This document shows positions 10,091 to 22,627 of a stretch of 64,000 bases of DNA, piece by piece. Numbering within the stretch: position 1 is the stretch's first letter; the number at the start of each line of letters is the position of its first letter. The position numbers and the translations under genes were made by a program. A model generated the notes under the pieces. That model saw only the letters and a list, made by a program, of their open reading frames with translations, had not been told where the DNA came from and made no database searches. Origin of the DNA: Candidatus Ecksteinia adelgidicola (lineage in GTDB: Bacteria; Pseudomonadota; Gammaproteobacteria; Enterobacterales; Enterobacteriaceae); assembly GCA_020541345.1 (NCBI GenBank), contig CP045239.1, forward strand, positions 620,001-684,000. The letters are read 5' to 3'.

Positions 10091-12916
10091 TCATACATAA
10101 CGACGTTTTTCGCCGTCACCAAATATATTAGTAATACATCGCCTACAGAGTTCTTTATATTTTTGATGTTCTCCAAACCATTTAGTGTCTTCAACATAAT
10201 GCCAACAACGAGGACATTTTTTTCCTGTAGCAGCATCTAAAACAATTTTTAACGTTTTTACTGATTCAGTAACTTGAATATTTTTAGGAGCAGATTCTAA
10301 AGACTTAACGTGTGCTGAAGAAGTAAGTAATACAAACTTTAACTCATTTTCTAAACTTTTTAAAATATTAAATAACTGAGTATCAACATATAATATTACT
10401 GACACTTCTAGTGAATTACCGAAACGTTTTTCAATTCGAGCTTTTTCTAACGATTTATTGACTTCATTACGAATTTTTAACAATTGATTCCAAAAATTAT
10501 TATTCATTTTTTCATTATTTGGAAGTTTAGAAAGATTGCCATACCATTCTTCAGTAAATACATATGTTGAACGATTTCCTGGTAAAAAACTCCATATTTC
10601 ATCAGCAGTAAATGATATTATTGGTGATATCCATCGTACTAGTGCTTCAATAATGTAGAATAACGCAGTTTGACAACTGCGACGAGCGACTCCATTTTTT
10701 TTGGTAGTGTACTGACGATCTTTAATGATATCTAAATAGAAAGATCCCATTTCAATTGAACAAAATTTCATAAGACATTTTACTACTTCATGAAAATTAT
10801 AGTTAGCATAAGCTTGAATAATACATTCTTGTGAAGTTAGTGCACATCCAATTGCCCATCTATCTAATATCAACATATTCTCTATGTTAATACAATCAGC
10901 GCTTGGATCAAATCCTTTTAAGTTAGCTAATAAAAAACGAACAGTATTGCGAATACGACGATAAACATGAGTTGTAGATTTAAGAATTTCATCAGAAATT
11001 GTAATATCACAGCTATAATCAGTAGATGCTACCCATAAACGAAGAATATCACTACCAAACTTTTGTATTACTTGCTGTGGATTTATGGTATTGCCAATTG
11101 ATTTAGACATTTTTCGTCCTTGACTATCTACAGTAAAGCCGTGAGTAATCACTTCTTTATATGGTGCTTTATTTTTAATAGCACTAGAAATTATTAAAGA
11201 TGACATAAACCAACCACGATGTTGATCAGAACCTTCTAAATACATATCAGCAGACTTTTCATAAAATTCAGGACGAACGTTCATTACAGATATGTGAGTA
11301 GAACCAGCATCAAACCATACGTCTAGAGTATCTGAAATTTTTATATAATTAATAGCGTCTTCCCCTAAAAAATTTGTTATATTTAAATCCCACCATGCTT
11401 GAATTCCGTCTTTTTCAACGTACTTAGCAACTTTTTCAATAAGTTCAACACTATGCGGATGTATTTGTTTAGTATCCTTATGAATAAATAGCGACATAGG
11501 AACACCCCAAGTGCGTTGACGAGATATACACCAATCAGGCCGATTAGTGATCATAAAATTATTACGTTCTTTACTCCAATCTGGAATCCATCTGACATCT
11601 TTGACATTTTCTAATACTTCTTGACGCAATCCTTTTAAATCCATACTAATAAACCATTGTAGCGTAACCCGAAAAATAATTGGTGTTTTATGACGCCAAC
11701 AGCATGGATAACTATGTTCTATGTTTTTTACACTTAATAATACATTTGATTTACGTAATAAGTGAAGAATCAAATCGTTAGCTTCAAATATACATTTTCT
11801 ATCAAGTAACGGATGAGTACCGATTAAATAACAACCATCTGGTCCTAATAAATTAGATATTTCTAAATCATATTTTTGACTAATAATAAAATCGTCTTGA
11901 CCATGTCCACCTGCAGTATGTACTGCACCAGTTCCAACATCTAACATTACATGATCACTGAGAATAATTGGCACATCAAAGTCCATGAATGGATGATAAA
12001 AACGTAATGATTCTAAATCAGTTCCTTTACAAGAACCTAGTATTATCCATTTATCAACTCCAATTCGTTTCATAACACTTTCAACTAAATCAGTTGCTAA
12101 AATAAAATATTGAGTATGAGCTTGTAATAATTGATAAGTAAAATCAGGATTCAGCGATATTGCTCTATTGTCAGGTAACGTCCATGGAGTTGTGCTCCAA
12201 ATTATTATTGAAATAGAATTAATAAAACTGTATATACCAAATTTAGATGCAACTAAAACAGTATTAACTGCATGAAATGCTACATCAATTGATAGAGAAA
12301 TTTTATTATAATATTCAATTTCTGCATCGGCTAAAGAAGAACGACAATCAATACACCAGTGTACTGGTTTTATTCCTTTTAATAAATGACCATTATTAAT
12401 AATTTTACCGAGTGTTCGAATAATATTAGCTTCAGTTTTAAAATCCATAGTTAAATATGGATGATTCCAATCACCGAAAACGCCAAGTCGAATAAAATCT
12501 TTTTTCTGACCTAAAACTTGTTTATAAGCGTATTCACGACATTTTTTACGAAATTCTAGTGCACTTAAATTTTTTCCTGGTTTACCATATAATTGCTCTA
12601 CTTTTAACTCAATAGGCAAACCATGACAATCCCATCCCGGGATATAGGGTGAATCAAATCCAGCTAATCCTTTTGATTTTATAATAATATCTTTAAGAAT
12701 TTTATTAACTGAGTGACCAATATGAATATCACCATTTGCATAAGGAGGACCGTCATGTAAGATAAACATTTTTTTACCTTTTTTAACAGTACGAATTGTT
12801 CCATATAAGTCCTGTTGATACCAACGTTTTAATATAATAGGTTCATATTTTATTAAGTTAGCACGCATAGGAAATTTTGTATCTGGTAAGTTTAGGGTAT
12901 GTTTATAATCACTCAT
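10091..12916 (-). CDS. ileS: Isoleucyl-tRNA synthetase
   Basis: Class I synthetase that charges tRNA-Ile and edits misactivated valine. The 941 residues match E. coli (938). The HIGH signature lies at residues 65-68 (D-I-H-I-G-H), the editing domain follows (W-S-T-T-P-W-T-L-P), K-M-S-K-S is near 603, and the C-terminal zinc-binding C-P-R-C...C-R-R-C is intact. The ATG has a GAGA box upstream. It is transcribed with lspA; ribF is upstream but separated by 869 bp, whereas in E. coli the spacing is a few tens of bases. It is the largest gene in the window. Confidence 0.98.
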   Translation of the reverse strand: MSDYKHTLNLPDTKFPMRANLIKYEPIILKRWYQQDLYGTIRTVKKGKKMFILHDGPPYANGDIHIGHSVNKILKDIIIKSKGLAGFDSPYIPGWDCHGLPIELKVEQLYGKPGKNLSALEFRKKCREYAYKQVLGQKKDFIRLGVFGDWNHPYLTMDFKTEANIIRTLGKIINNGHLLKGIKPVHWCIDCRSSLADAEIEYYNKISLSIDVAFHAVNTVLVASKFGIYSFINSISIIIWSTTPWTLPDNRAISLNPDFTYQLLQAHTQYFILATDLVESVMKRIGVDKWIILGSCKGTDLESLRFYHPFMDFDVPIILSDHVMLDVGTGAVHTAGGHGQDDFIISQKYDLEISNLLGPDGCYLIGTHPLLDRKCIFEANDLILHLLRKSNVLLSVKNIEHSYPCCWRHKTPIIFRVTLQWFISMDLKGLRQEVLENVKDVRWIPDWSKERNNFMITNRPDWCISRQRTWGVPMSLFIHKDTKQIHPHSVELIEKVAKYVEKDGIQAWWDLNITNFLGEDAINYIKISDTLDVWFDAGSTHISVMNVRPEFYEKSADMYLEGSDQHRGWFMSSLIISSAIKNKAPYKEVITHGFTVDSQGRKMSKSIGNTINPQQVIQKFGSDILRLWVASTDYSCDITISDEILKSTTHVYRRIRNTVRFLLANLKGFDPSADCINIENMLILDRWAIGCALTSQECIIQAYANYNFHEVVKCLMKFCSIEMGSFYLDIIKDRQYTTKKNGVARRSCQTALFYIIEALVRWISPIISFTADEIWSFLPGNRSTYVFTEEWYGNLSKLPNNEKMNNNFWNQLLKIRNEVNKSLEKARIEKRFGNSLEVSVILYVDTQLFNILKSLENELKFVLLTSSAHVKSLESAPKNIQVTESVKTLKIVLDAATGKKCPRCWHYVEDTKWFGEHQKYKELCRRCITNIFGDGEKRRYV

Positions 12917-13785
12917 TAGATTCTCATATATATTTTTAATAAAATTTTCTAGTGATGTTTTTAGTTGTATTTTTTTTATATTTCTTAAACAAAATAATTA
13001 AAAAATAAGTATTTATAGCAATAAATGCAAGTTTTACTTCATTCTTTAATAATAAAATTTAATATAAATACATTCTTTAATTTTAATTATTTTATTTATT
13101 TTTTAAATTTATAATTTTATTACATAATATTATTATATAAAATATAGATTAAAATATAAAATTATTTAATACTAATATGTATTTTTTATCGAAAATAAAT
13201 ATTATTATTAAATAACATACATAATTTATATAATATTGTTAGTTGATTTTAAAAATAACAATATAGCATTTTTATAAAATTGTTAAAATTGAACATGTTA
13301 ATCATCATTTATGTTATTAAATGTTTTTTAAAATAAGTAAAGATGTTTTATTCATAATAATTAACATGTATTAAAAAAATATATTACATATTTTAATTTA
13401 TATATTAAAATTTAAATTATGCTTGTTTTAATATTTATTTTATTTTTTATAAAAATAAAAGAAGATTATTAATAATTTAATAAACATTTTTTATATTTAA
13501 ATTTTTTTATTTTTTTTATAAAATTTTTTATAAAAATTCAATGATATTGTTTGTTTAAATATTTAAAGTATAAATGTCTATATTTTCATGAAAATCTCTA
13601 TTTGTATTTTATTAAAAATGAATTAATTAGTTAACATTGTTTTTTTAAATCATTCTATTTAATAACTTTTAAATGAAATTTATTACAATCATTATAATTT
13701 TATTTAATAAAAAATATAATAAGAATCATTTAATATTAATATATTTTAAAATTTAATTAATAAAATAACGTTTTAATAACTAATT
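12917..13785. other. Unexplained 869-bp gap between ribF and ileS
   Basis: No gene is recognised. In E. coli ribF and ileS are nearly contiguous, so this stretch is not explained by loss of a known intervening gene. I see only AT-rich low-complexity DNA on both strands. Confidence 0.6.
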
Positions 13786-14718
13786 TTATATCTTTAAATC
13801 AAAAAATTTTTTAGCTTTTATTACATCATGAGTTATTTGTTCTTTTAACTGATTAATCGAACTAAAACATTGTTCATTTCGTAATTTTTTAAGAAAAGTT
13901 ACATTAATATGATATCCATAAAAATTTTTATTAATATTTAATAAGTGGACTTCTAACTGATAATGTTTACTATAAAAAGTTGGCCTAATTCCAATATTAG
14001 CTACACCAGGTAAAGAATGAGAACTAAGACCAGAAACATTCACTATATACACACCTTGTACAGGTGGTCCTGAGTATTTTAGTAAAATATTAATAGTAGG
14101 AAAACCAATAATACTCGCTAATTTATTTCCATGTACTATTCGACCAGAAATACTATATTCATGACCTAGCAAGTGCTCTGCTAGTAGTAAAGAGTCAGAA
14201 GTTAGTGCATTTCGAATTTCAGTACTACTAATGCGATCATTGTTTTCTTTGTAAGTTAAAACTTTTATTACTTTAAAATCATATTTTTGTCCAGCTTTTT
14301 CTAATAGTGTAGCATTTCCTTGTCGACCAGATCCAAAACGAAAATCATCTCCGATTATCAATAAATTAATTTTTAATTTCTTTACTAAAAATTTAATAAT
14401 GAAACATTCTACACTACAAATTGCAAGCTTTAAATTAAATTTTATGCACAGAACATAATCTATATTAGACTTTTTTAGATATTTTAATTTGTCACGAAAA
14501 TATGTAATTCGGGTTGGCACATTCTTTTTTTTTAATATTTCTAGCGGTTGTGGTTCAAAAATCATAACCATTACGGGTAAATTTAAACGTTTTCCTTCTT
14601 TTTTTAATTTTTCTAATACTGCTTGATGTCCTCGATGTACACCATCAAAATTACCAATAGTAAGAACACAACCACGATGGTATTTTTTAATATTGTAGAC
14701 ACCACGAATTAACTTCAT
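13786..14718 (-). CDS. ribF: Bifunctional riboflavin kinase / FAD synthetase
   Basis: Converts riboflavin to FMN and FMN to FAD. The 310 residues (313 in E. coli) have the N-terminal nucleotidyltransferase domain with T-I-G-N-F-D-G-V-H-R-G-H near 21-32 and S-S-T-E-I-R-N-A-L near 165, and the C-terminal flavokinase domain with G-N-K-L-A-S-I-I-G-F-P-T near 195-210 and G-V-Y near 220. Upstream, where E. coli has the divergent rpsT, there is no gene. No Shine-Dalgarno is obvious. Confidence 0.97.
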   Translation of the reverse strand: MKLIRGVYNIKKYHRGCVLTIGNFDGVHRGHQAVLEKLKKEGKRLNLPVMVMIFEPQPLEILKKKNVPTRITYFRDKLKYLKKSNIDYVLCIKFNLKLAICSVECFIIKFLVKKLKINLLIIGDDFRFGSGRQGNATLLEKAGQKYDFKVIKVLTYKENNDRISSTEIRNALTSDSLLLAEHLLGHEYSISGRIVHGNKLASIIGFPTINILLKYSGPPVQGVYIVNVSGLSSHSLPGVANIGIRPTFYSKHYQLEVHLLNINKNFYGYHINVTFLKKLRNEQCFSSINQLKEQITHDVIKAKKFFDLKI

Positions 14719-17700
14719 AATAATAAAAAGATTATATGTTGCATATAAGTATACAGAGCGTTATCCATGATAGTTTTTTTCTTTAAGTAAAATACATTTC
14801 TATTTAAAATATCTATAATTACAATCTTAATAATTTGTTTTAGAATATAATGTACATCTTATCTAAATTGATTTATATTCATAATAGTATAATAATGCAT
14901 CAGATATAAATTATTCATATCAAATATTAATTTATATTTTATTTTTTCCTGCATACTTAATAAAAATTTAGTATTAAATCATATAATAAAAAACATTCTA
15001 ATAAACATATAATAATTATAATATATTTCATATTATTATTTTATAAAATTAAAATATTTAACATAATTTTTTAAAATATAATAAATATTAATGTCAAATT
15101 TTTATATTTCATACTTTATGTATTAGATTAAATAACAAAAAATTTTTAGATATAATAAATGATTATTTTTAATATTAAATTAAAATATAGTATTATAAAC
15201 TATTTCAAAAAAAATACATCTAATTTTTTATACATTTTTAATAAATAATAATAATCTTTTATGATTGTCATGTTTTTTAATTTTATAAAAATATTTTTTT
15301 AATATGTCTATAGTTTTGAATAAGGTTTTAAATTTGTCTCAAATTATATAATATTAACAAAATAATAAATTTGTTATAAAATTGTTTCAATGTGTTTCAA
15401 ACACAAGATTTTTATGTTGTTTTTAATTAAAATATTTTATTATAATTAAATATATAACGCGATTTATATTAAAAATATATTTTATAATATATAAAAAAAA
15501 TAGTTTATAAATTATCAATTTATTATAATTAACATTTTTATATTGATACTTGAACTAGTATAATTCATGTCATCTTTTTTATTTATCAATATTTTATTAG
15601 AAATAATTTGTTAAGTTATTAGATTATATGTGGATTATGTATCACAATTTATTAAAGATTTATAAGTTTTCTTAACATTTATCTCAAAGATGACAGATTT
15701 TATTTTATACTATATAAAATAAAAATATTAATATAGTTTTTTTAATTTTTTTATTATTTTTCATTTATTCTTTCTAATATAAAATTTTTTATAAATTTTA
15801 TATAGATGTGTGAAATGCACATGTATTTAATCAATTGTCTTTTTGTTTTTAATAAAGTAATAAATAAATAAAAAAATAAATGTATTTTAAAATTATTATA
15901 AAATAAAATTTAATATTTTTTTTAAACTATTTTTTCTATTTTTTTATTTTCATAGATCATTTATTTATTATAACATGCTATCAATATGAGTGTATCTCCT
16001 ATAATTATTTTTTAATATGATAATATAGTAAAAATTATACTCTTCAATTACAATTAATATAATTATTAAACGTATAGTTTATAAAAATAGCTAAAATATA
16101 AGAAATAAATAACATTTGTAAAATGTATTTAAAACATTTTTAGTATAAATTTTATAAATATTTAACAGTTAATTAATTATAGTATTCAACAGTTAATTAA
16201 TTGTAATTTATAATTAATTGTAATTTGTAATTAAGATAAAAATTACTTTTATCTATAAAAAAATTGATTAAAAATAATAAACATAAATATACTATCATAA
16301 ATAAAAAATAAAATATGAAAATATTTTTTAATTTTAATCTATTTTTTATTAAAATAAAATTATTATTAGTTGTTATTTTTATAACATCATCAATATTTTT
16401 AAAAATTTAAATGATGTTTATTTTTTTATAAATTAATATATTTTAGTATTTGATCTAATTATTATAATATAGTTATATAAAATTATATATATTTATTTCA
16501 TATTATCTTATTTAATATATTTACAATTTTAAAAAAACTTTTTATTAAAAAAAATATTATTTTTTAAGATAAAATGTTTATAACATTAATTTAAAGAATA
16601 TTTCTCAATTAGAATATTCAATAAAAATATGTTATGAAATTAATTACGTTAAAAATTATCAAATAAAATGGACATAATTAAAAAACTAAACATAAAATAT
16701 AATATAAATTTTTTTATTAAATCTCATTCATACTTAATGAGAATAAATACATTTAAATATAAGTTTCATACTAATAATCATCAAGTCATTCTCTTTGTTA
16801 TATAATTAATTATATTTTTTTTTAAAAAAATTCAAATATTTATATGTTATTAAACATTTTTATTGAATTTATAAAATTAATTATTAAAAATAGATATTAT
16901 ATTATAATTATAATATAATATTTGAATTAATAAAAAATTTTTTAATAGTATTAATACATAAAATATTAATTATGTTACTATAATTAATAAAATTTTAATT
17001 TTATTAAAAAAAAATCAAAACAAAAAAATAATTTTAACTAAAAAAATAATCGTGTATCTTTTATATATATTAAAATATATATATTTCTTTTGTTATTATC
17101 TAAAAAAATACTATTTTATTTTTAAAATTATATTTTTATTTTTAAACAAAATTTTTAATAATTGGGTTTTTATTAAATATTTGTTTGTTTATTCAAAGAA
17201 TAATTTACCTTATTTATTTATATACATTATTCTCGTCATTATAAAATCAATATAAAAAAATAATAAAATAAATTAAAATAATATATAATATCAAATTAAA
17301 TTTTTTATAACAAATAATACAATATCTATTGTGAATTATTTATAACAACATACTAAATTATAATTGATAAATATTATCTTTTATTACATTTAATATAATA
17401 TCTATACTTAACAAATATATTTAATTAATAAATAACTTTTATAATAATGATGTAACATATAACACTACTATAATAAAAATTTTAATATTTTTTGTTTTAT
17501 ATTAATGTTACTGTATTAATTAAAAAATTACTTTTAATAAAAATTTTTAAAATTTAAATAACATTTTATTGCAACTAATGGGAGTATAAAAATAGTTATG
17601 ATAAAAAATTTTACTTATTTTTTTAAGAAATTTGTATTTAGTTACTGATATTGTTGTATTTATTTTGTTAATTATAATCATATTATATATTTTTTTATAT

Positions 17701-18445
17701 AGTTACATAAATTACTAATAGTAAAGTTACTTAACTAATGAATAATAATACAATTATAGTAAATACACGAAGTTATAATGAATTTAATATGAAGTATTTA
17801 ACTAATAGTATTTATTTAAATAACTATGATATAAAATTAATAATTTTAATCAGTTAAAAAAATATAAGTCAAGAATAATTATTATAGTGTTTTATGAATA
17901 GTATTATATTATGTCGATCAATAAAGCTTCTTAATAAATATGATTTTAAAAAATGTTTTTATTTTAAAATTAGATATGAATAGATAGAATAATGATCACT
18001 TACTTTTCGTAAGTTGTAAAAAAGTTACATATGATATTTAAAAGTATAATTTACAATCAATTTTAATATTTATAAAATAATGTTCAATTATATTTAAAAT
18101 ATTTAATTAAAAGTAAAGCTTTTTTTAATTTTTAAGATTCAATATCTAAGGTATTTATTATTTATTAAGATTGTTAAAAAATATTGATTATATTATTAAA
18201 ATTTTAATACAATTAATCATTATATTATTAGTTTTTATATTATTAATTATTAGATGATAAAAAAAATTGTATATTAAATTTATACCAAGTAATAAGTAAA
18301 TTATTTTAATAAATACAATGGTTTTATTAAAAAAACGTTACAATGTTAAATTAAAAAAATATTATACAAATGTTAAAAAACAAAAAACAACTTTTTAAAT
18401 TTATCGTATTTATTTCAAAGATATTTCTTTTAAAATATAAAATAT
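14719..18445. other. Gene-free AT-rich stretch
   Basis: No intact gene or RNA is seen. Small signals: a 10-bp inverted repeat TGTCATCTTT/AAAGATGACA (15568-15577, 15687-15696), a 15-nt direct repeat of period 24 (16164-16202), a 7-bp hairpin TCTCATT/AATGAGA near 16722-16742, and a hairpin ACTTAC/GTAAGT near 17998-18014. The last few hundred bases should be the secB body by position. The frame at 17052-17255 is low-complexity noise. Confidence 0.55.
16164..16202. repeat. 15-nt direct repeat, period 24
   Basis: AACAGTTAATTAATT at 16164-16178 recurs at 16188-16202. It is a short duplication inside gene-free DNA. Confidence 0.8.
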
Positions 18446-18524
18446 ACCTTATCTTTTTAAAAAAAAGAACATAACAAAGATATCACATTCGATTTAAATA
18501 CTATTATTTATATCTTAACTAACT
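18446..18524 (+). pseudogene. secB: Decayed secB 3' end
   Basis: Plus-strand codons read T-L-S-F-stop (18446-18460), then, after seven extra bases, N-I-T-K (18468-18479), then a frame-shifted F-D, then L-L-F-I-S-stop-L (18501-18521). This is the order of the SecB C-terminus [20 protein letters not shown], with stops at a Leu (TTA) and a Tyr codon. SecB is the export chaperone that hands preproteins to SecA. In E. coli secB-gpsA-cysE form an operon, and decayed gpsA and broken cysE follow here on the same strand. Confidence 0.55.
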
Positions 18525-18582
18525 ATAACATGTATAAAGTAATATTATGTTAGTCACCGTAAATATATCTTTCGATAAAAAG

Positions 18583-18627
18583 ATTTTTTTATATAAGATA
18601 CAATAAGAAAGTATTTTTTTATATAAG
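18583..18627. repeat. 15-nt direct repeat, period 30
   Basis: ATTTTTTTATATAAG occurs at 18583-18597 and 18613-18627, in the 5' part of the gpsA fossil. Probably a slippage duplication. Confidence 0.75.
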
Positions 18628-18639
18628 GTATCAAAAAAA

Positions 18640-19550
18640 ACAGCTAGTGCATTATTGAAATATATGCTGTCTAAATATTTTATTCTCTTATACACGAGAG
18701 TATATTTCAAATCTTGTTTTTCGTGGTATATTTCTACAACTAAATTTATTACTAGTAAATTTTTATGAAATATTTATGAAGAATTCAAAAAAAAAGATAA
18801 ATAACAACAATTCTAAAAAATTTTAATAAAAATAAATAAACCATCATGAATGTCTTAAAATAACTATTAACCTTAGTTCATGTAGCATAATATGAATAAT
18901 CATGAGAGAATCAAATACTTTTAAAGTAGTACATATAAAGACATAATTTTATGAATATAAAACAATTAAAGAAACATAATTATCATAATAATTTGTTTTT
19001 AATATAAATTTTTTCTATTTATCTTTTTTTTAAATTAAATTTTTTATATATTATATTTAAATGATCATACATTAATAATTCTACTAAATTATACATTGTT
19101 AACGTACACTGCGCCAGTATAGAACAACTATAGTTACTATTAGCACTTAAATATCTCATAGACTCAATATAAAATTATTAATATAAAAAATTATGTTTAT
19201 TTATTAAGATGTAAAATAGCTATCTTAAATATAAGATTAAATACTAATTTATTAATATCAATGATCAATAGTAAGATTAAGATATTTATTTCTCACTTGA
19301 ATTAATTATAAATTAAAAAATTATTAATAAAATATTGCGTTAAAATAAGATTAAATAACATAAAATTCTTTTCAAAGAAAATTCATAAGATGATTAAAAA
19401 ATATTTTAATATTAAATAAATATTAATTTTATCAAAACGTTATAACATAAAATAAGAATTTATAAATAAATGTATCAAATTTTATACTATAATAAAAAAT
19501 ATTAATAAAAAGTATTCAATCTACTTAGGTATATAAAAAAACAAAAAAAT
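18640..19550 (+). pseudogene. gpsA: Decayed gpsA (glycerol-3-phosphate dehydrogenase)
   Basis: Four anchors occur in the right order on the plus strand. (1) 18640-18696: T-A-S-A, then M-L-S-K and I-L-L-Y, like G-T-A-L-A and L-A-R-N-G-H-E-V-V-L-W. (2) Near 18870: CCTTAGTTCATGT, like codons for P-S-H-V with two extra T. (3) 19111-19170: a GC-richer patch with TTAGC and AAATATCTC, like the conserved N-A-R-T-A-L-I-T-R-G-L-A-E-M-S-R. (4) 19452-19529: R-I-Y-K-stop-M-Y-Q-I-L-Y, like P-I-T-E-E-I-Y-Q-V-L-Y, followed by L-L at the right distance. Many indels and stops. GpsA makes sn-glycerol-3-phosphate for phospholipids. It lies directly before cysE as in E. coli. Confidence 0.65.
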
Positions 19551-19571
19551 TATTATGCTTTTAATTATAAA

Positions 19572-19606
19572 ATACTATTCGCATAGTAGTATACTGGCTC
19601 CAGTAT
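19572..19606 (+). promoter_or_regulatory. Two adjacent inverted repeats upstream of cysE
   Basis: ATACTA...TAGTAT (19572-19592) is followed by ATACTGG-CT-CCAGTAT (19591-19606), a perfect 7-bp palindrome around a 2-base centre. They sit 66-100 bp before the cysE start and are richer in G and C than the surroundings. They could be remains of an operator, an mRNA processing hairpin between gpsA and cysE, or chance. Confidence 0.35.
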
Positions 19607-19671
19607 TATCAATAAAGGATCATATTACTTTTAGTTAAATGATCTATTTAACGATACTATAGAGGAATATA

Positions 19672-20440
19672 ATGTTGAAAAAATTAAAAAAAGTTTGGAA
19701 TAGTATTCAATCAGAAGCAGTTATTTTAGTTGATCGTGAAGTAATCTTATCTAATTTTTTTTATGATAGAATTTTAAAACATAAAAATTTAAGTAATGCA
19801 CTAAGTTATATTTTATCTAATAAATTAAAAAATACAATGATGCCAGCTAATTCAATGCGTAACGTAATAAAAGATATTTATTTAAACAATAAAAATATTA
19901 TTTTATCTGCAGTAAGTGACATTTTAGCAGTACATTCCCGTGATCCAGTTATAAAACAATACTCTTACTCCTTTATTATACCTAAAAAGATTTCATGCTC
20001 TTCAAGCATATCGTATTAGTCATTGGCTATGGTCAAATAATCGAGAAGAGTTAGCAGTTTATATACAAAATAAAATTTCATCTTCTTTTGGTGTAGACAT
20101 TCACCCTGCAGCTATTATTGGTTCTGGTATTATTATTGATCACGCTACTAGTATTATTATTGGCGACACTACAGTTATTGAAAACAATGTCTCTATTTTA
20201 CATTCTGTAACTTTAGGTAGTACCGGTAAGATGAGAGGGGATCGTCATCCAAAAATTCGAGAAAACGTAATAATTGGTGCTGGAGCAAAAATTCTTGGTA
20301 ACATCTAAATAGGGAAAAATGCAAAAATTGGAGCTGGATCTGTTGTTTTAAAAGATGTTCCTGCTGATAGTACTGCTGTTGGCGTACCAGCTCGCATTAT
20401 TCATCATCTAAAAAATAAAGAAAGAATTAATAAATATTAA
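19672..20440 (+). pseudogene. cysE: Serine acetyltransferase, broken by a frameshift and a nonsense codon
   Basis: CysE acetylates L-serine to O-acetylserine, the committed step of cysteine synthesis. The N-terminal domain reads well from ATG 19672 (GAGG box upstream) to about residue 97, ending Q-Y-S. One extra T near 19965-19966 then shifts the frame; shifting by +1 restores T-P-L-L-Y-L-K-R-F-H-A-L-Q-A-Y-R, matching E. coli. The hexapeptide-repeat acetyltransferase domain then runs intact (V-D-I-H-P-A-A, D-H-A-T, G-D-R-H-P-K-I) until TAA at 20306-20308, inside G-N-I-stop-I-G where E. coli has Glu (GAA to TAA). The frame continues V-G-V-P-A-R-I-I to TAA at 20438-20440. High residual identity marks recent inactivation. 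Confidence 0.93.
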
Positions 20441-22627
20441 TAAATGTTTTCATAAAAATAATAATGGTTTTAAATATAATGATAACATCTATTGTTTTTA
20501 TTTTTAGAAATTTTATAATATTTATAGATAAGTTTTAATATTGATAATTAGAAATTATATATATTTAATAGTTACTTAATGTTTAAAATATTTTATTAAT
20601 CGTAATTAAAAGAAAATAATCAGTATAATTAATTTTAAAAAAACATCAAAAATAATTATTAATGTTAAATATATGAATAAATATTTTTATAATTTTAATA
20701 AAATTTATTATTCTTTTTAATAAATAATAAAAACGTAATAATAAATTATGTAAACTATGTAATTATATTATTTATCTAAAAATAAAAAATTTTGACTTGT
20801 AAATAAGTATTATTAACGTTAATATTACATTTATTAAATATTAAGATATAGTAATTTATCTTGTTCATTTTTTAAAATATTTATATTGATTAATATAGCT
20901 ATAAAATTTTTGTTATAAAAATTTGTAGTAAATGTTATTGTAAAATGTACAATATAAATTTTTATTTTATAAACTTATTACAAACACTATCAAATATTTT
21001 TATTAAATATATCATTTATATTAATAAAAATATAATGTTAAATATTATAACATTACTAAAATATAACAAATACTTTATTAAATACTATTATTAAACATAA
21101 TTTTAATAAAAAATAAAGTATATTAATTAAAGTTTATTATTTAAATTACAATTTTTATTATATTATAAACATTTGTAAATGTTTATACATAGTCTATTAT
21201 ATATAACAATAAAAATACATATTCTATAACAAAAATGGAATTTATTATACAACAAATATAAGTAAAATTTTTATATTGTGAATAAATATTTTAAAATATA
21301 TTATTATCGTAACTATAGTTTTAATTATTTTTTTATTAATAGAAAAATGAATATTTTTTATAACATTTATACAAATTATTTAATTAATAATTAAATAAAA
21401 TAATAATTATTTATTAATGTGTAGTTTTTAATATTATAAAATAAGAATTTGACTTTATTATATTGTTGTTAGTATTTTAACATTATAAAATATGAATTTA
21501 TTAATATATTCAAATGCATTTTAATTTAATATTTCTTACTTTTTATATTAAAAAATTTTAATTTTATGTAAAATTAAACAAAATGTATTTACTTTATTTT
21601 CATATTATTAAATAATACTTTTATTTGATAAATAGTACAAATAAGATTTTAAAATTTTTTTATCAATAAAATATTATTAAATATTATATTTTAACGTAAT
21701 GATTATATTTTATTTTTTATTGAAATTTTATAGTCAGCATAATTTTTGTTGTTATTTTATTAGATACGTTTAAAAATTATTTTTTTTAAAATTTATAAAT
21801 TTTTTACTATGTTTTTATTAGAATTGTTATTTAAATTAATATATAATAACATTCGAATAAAATATTTTTAGTTTATTAATGCAACATATTATTAAGAATA
21901 ACAAAATTTAATTTGTTTTTAAAAAAAATTAAATTTTTTAATTGTAGTAATAACTATTAGTTATGTTATAATATTTATATTATAAAAATACACTATATAA
22001 AAAGCATTAATAATTTTATATTTTTATATATTGATCAATCAATACTAATTCAATAACTAAAATACTAAAATTTAATATTTTTAACAATATTAAAAAGTAT
22101 ATAATATATATAAATCTTTAATAATAATTATTATATGAAATATAAAATATGTAAGTATTATTTTAAATGTACAAGAATGTTTTTAAAAGTCATTTCGTTA
22201 ATTAATTAAATTATATATATATTTATATAATATTTTATTTAGATGATTTCAACAAAAATTATTAAAATTTTAATATAACATCGATATTATATTATTATAT
22301 TTTTATAAATTTTATTGCTCAACAAAATGTTAATAATATTAAATTTTTACATAAATTATTATAGATTTTTTAAAAAAAATATTATTAATCTTTATTTAAT
22401 TTTAAATATTTAAATTTTATTTAATGATATTTAGTTAAAACATAAATTATTTGTTGATATTAAATGTATAACATCGTTACTTTAAAAAAAACAATATTAC
22501 ATTATAAATATTTTATATTTTAAAAAAAGTATTTTATTTTTTATGATATATTAAAAAATTTTTTCATATTATAAAAAATTTAAATAATTTTATTTTAATA
22601 TAATGATTAATGTTCATTTACTTAAAT
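20441..22627. other. Gene-free AT-rich stretch
   Basis: I see no coding frame, RNA, terminator or repeat worth naming between the broken cysE and the 3' end of epmB. Confidence 0.6.

Noticed and set aside
17052-17255. Open frame of 67 codons on the plus strand resembling a membrane peptide
   Set aside because: Hydrophobicity comes from TTT, ATT and TTA codons of AT-rich DNA; no Shine-Dalgarno.
18519-18710. Open frame of 63 codons on the minus strand
   Set aside because: It is antisense to the secB-gpsA fossil, which explains the local composition better.
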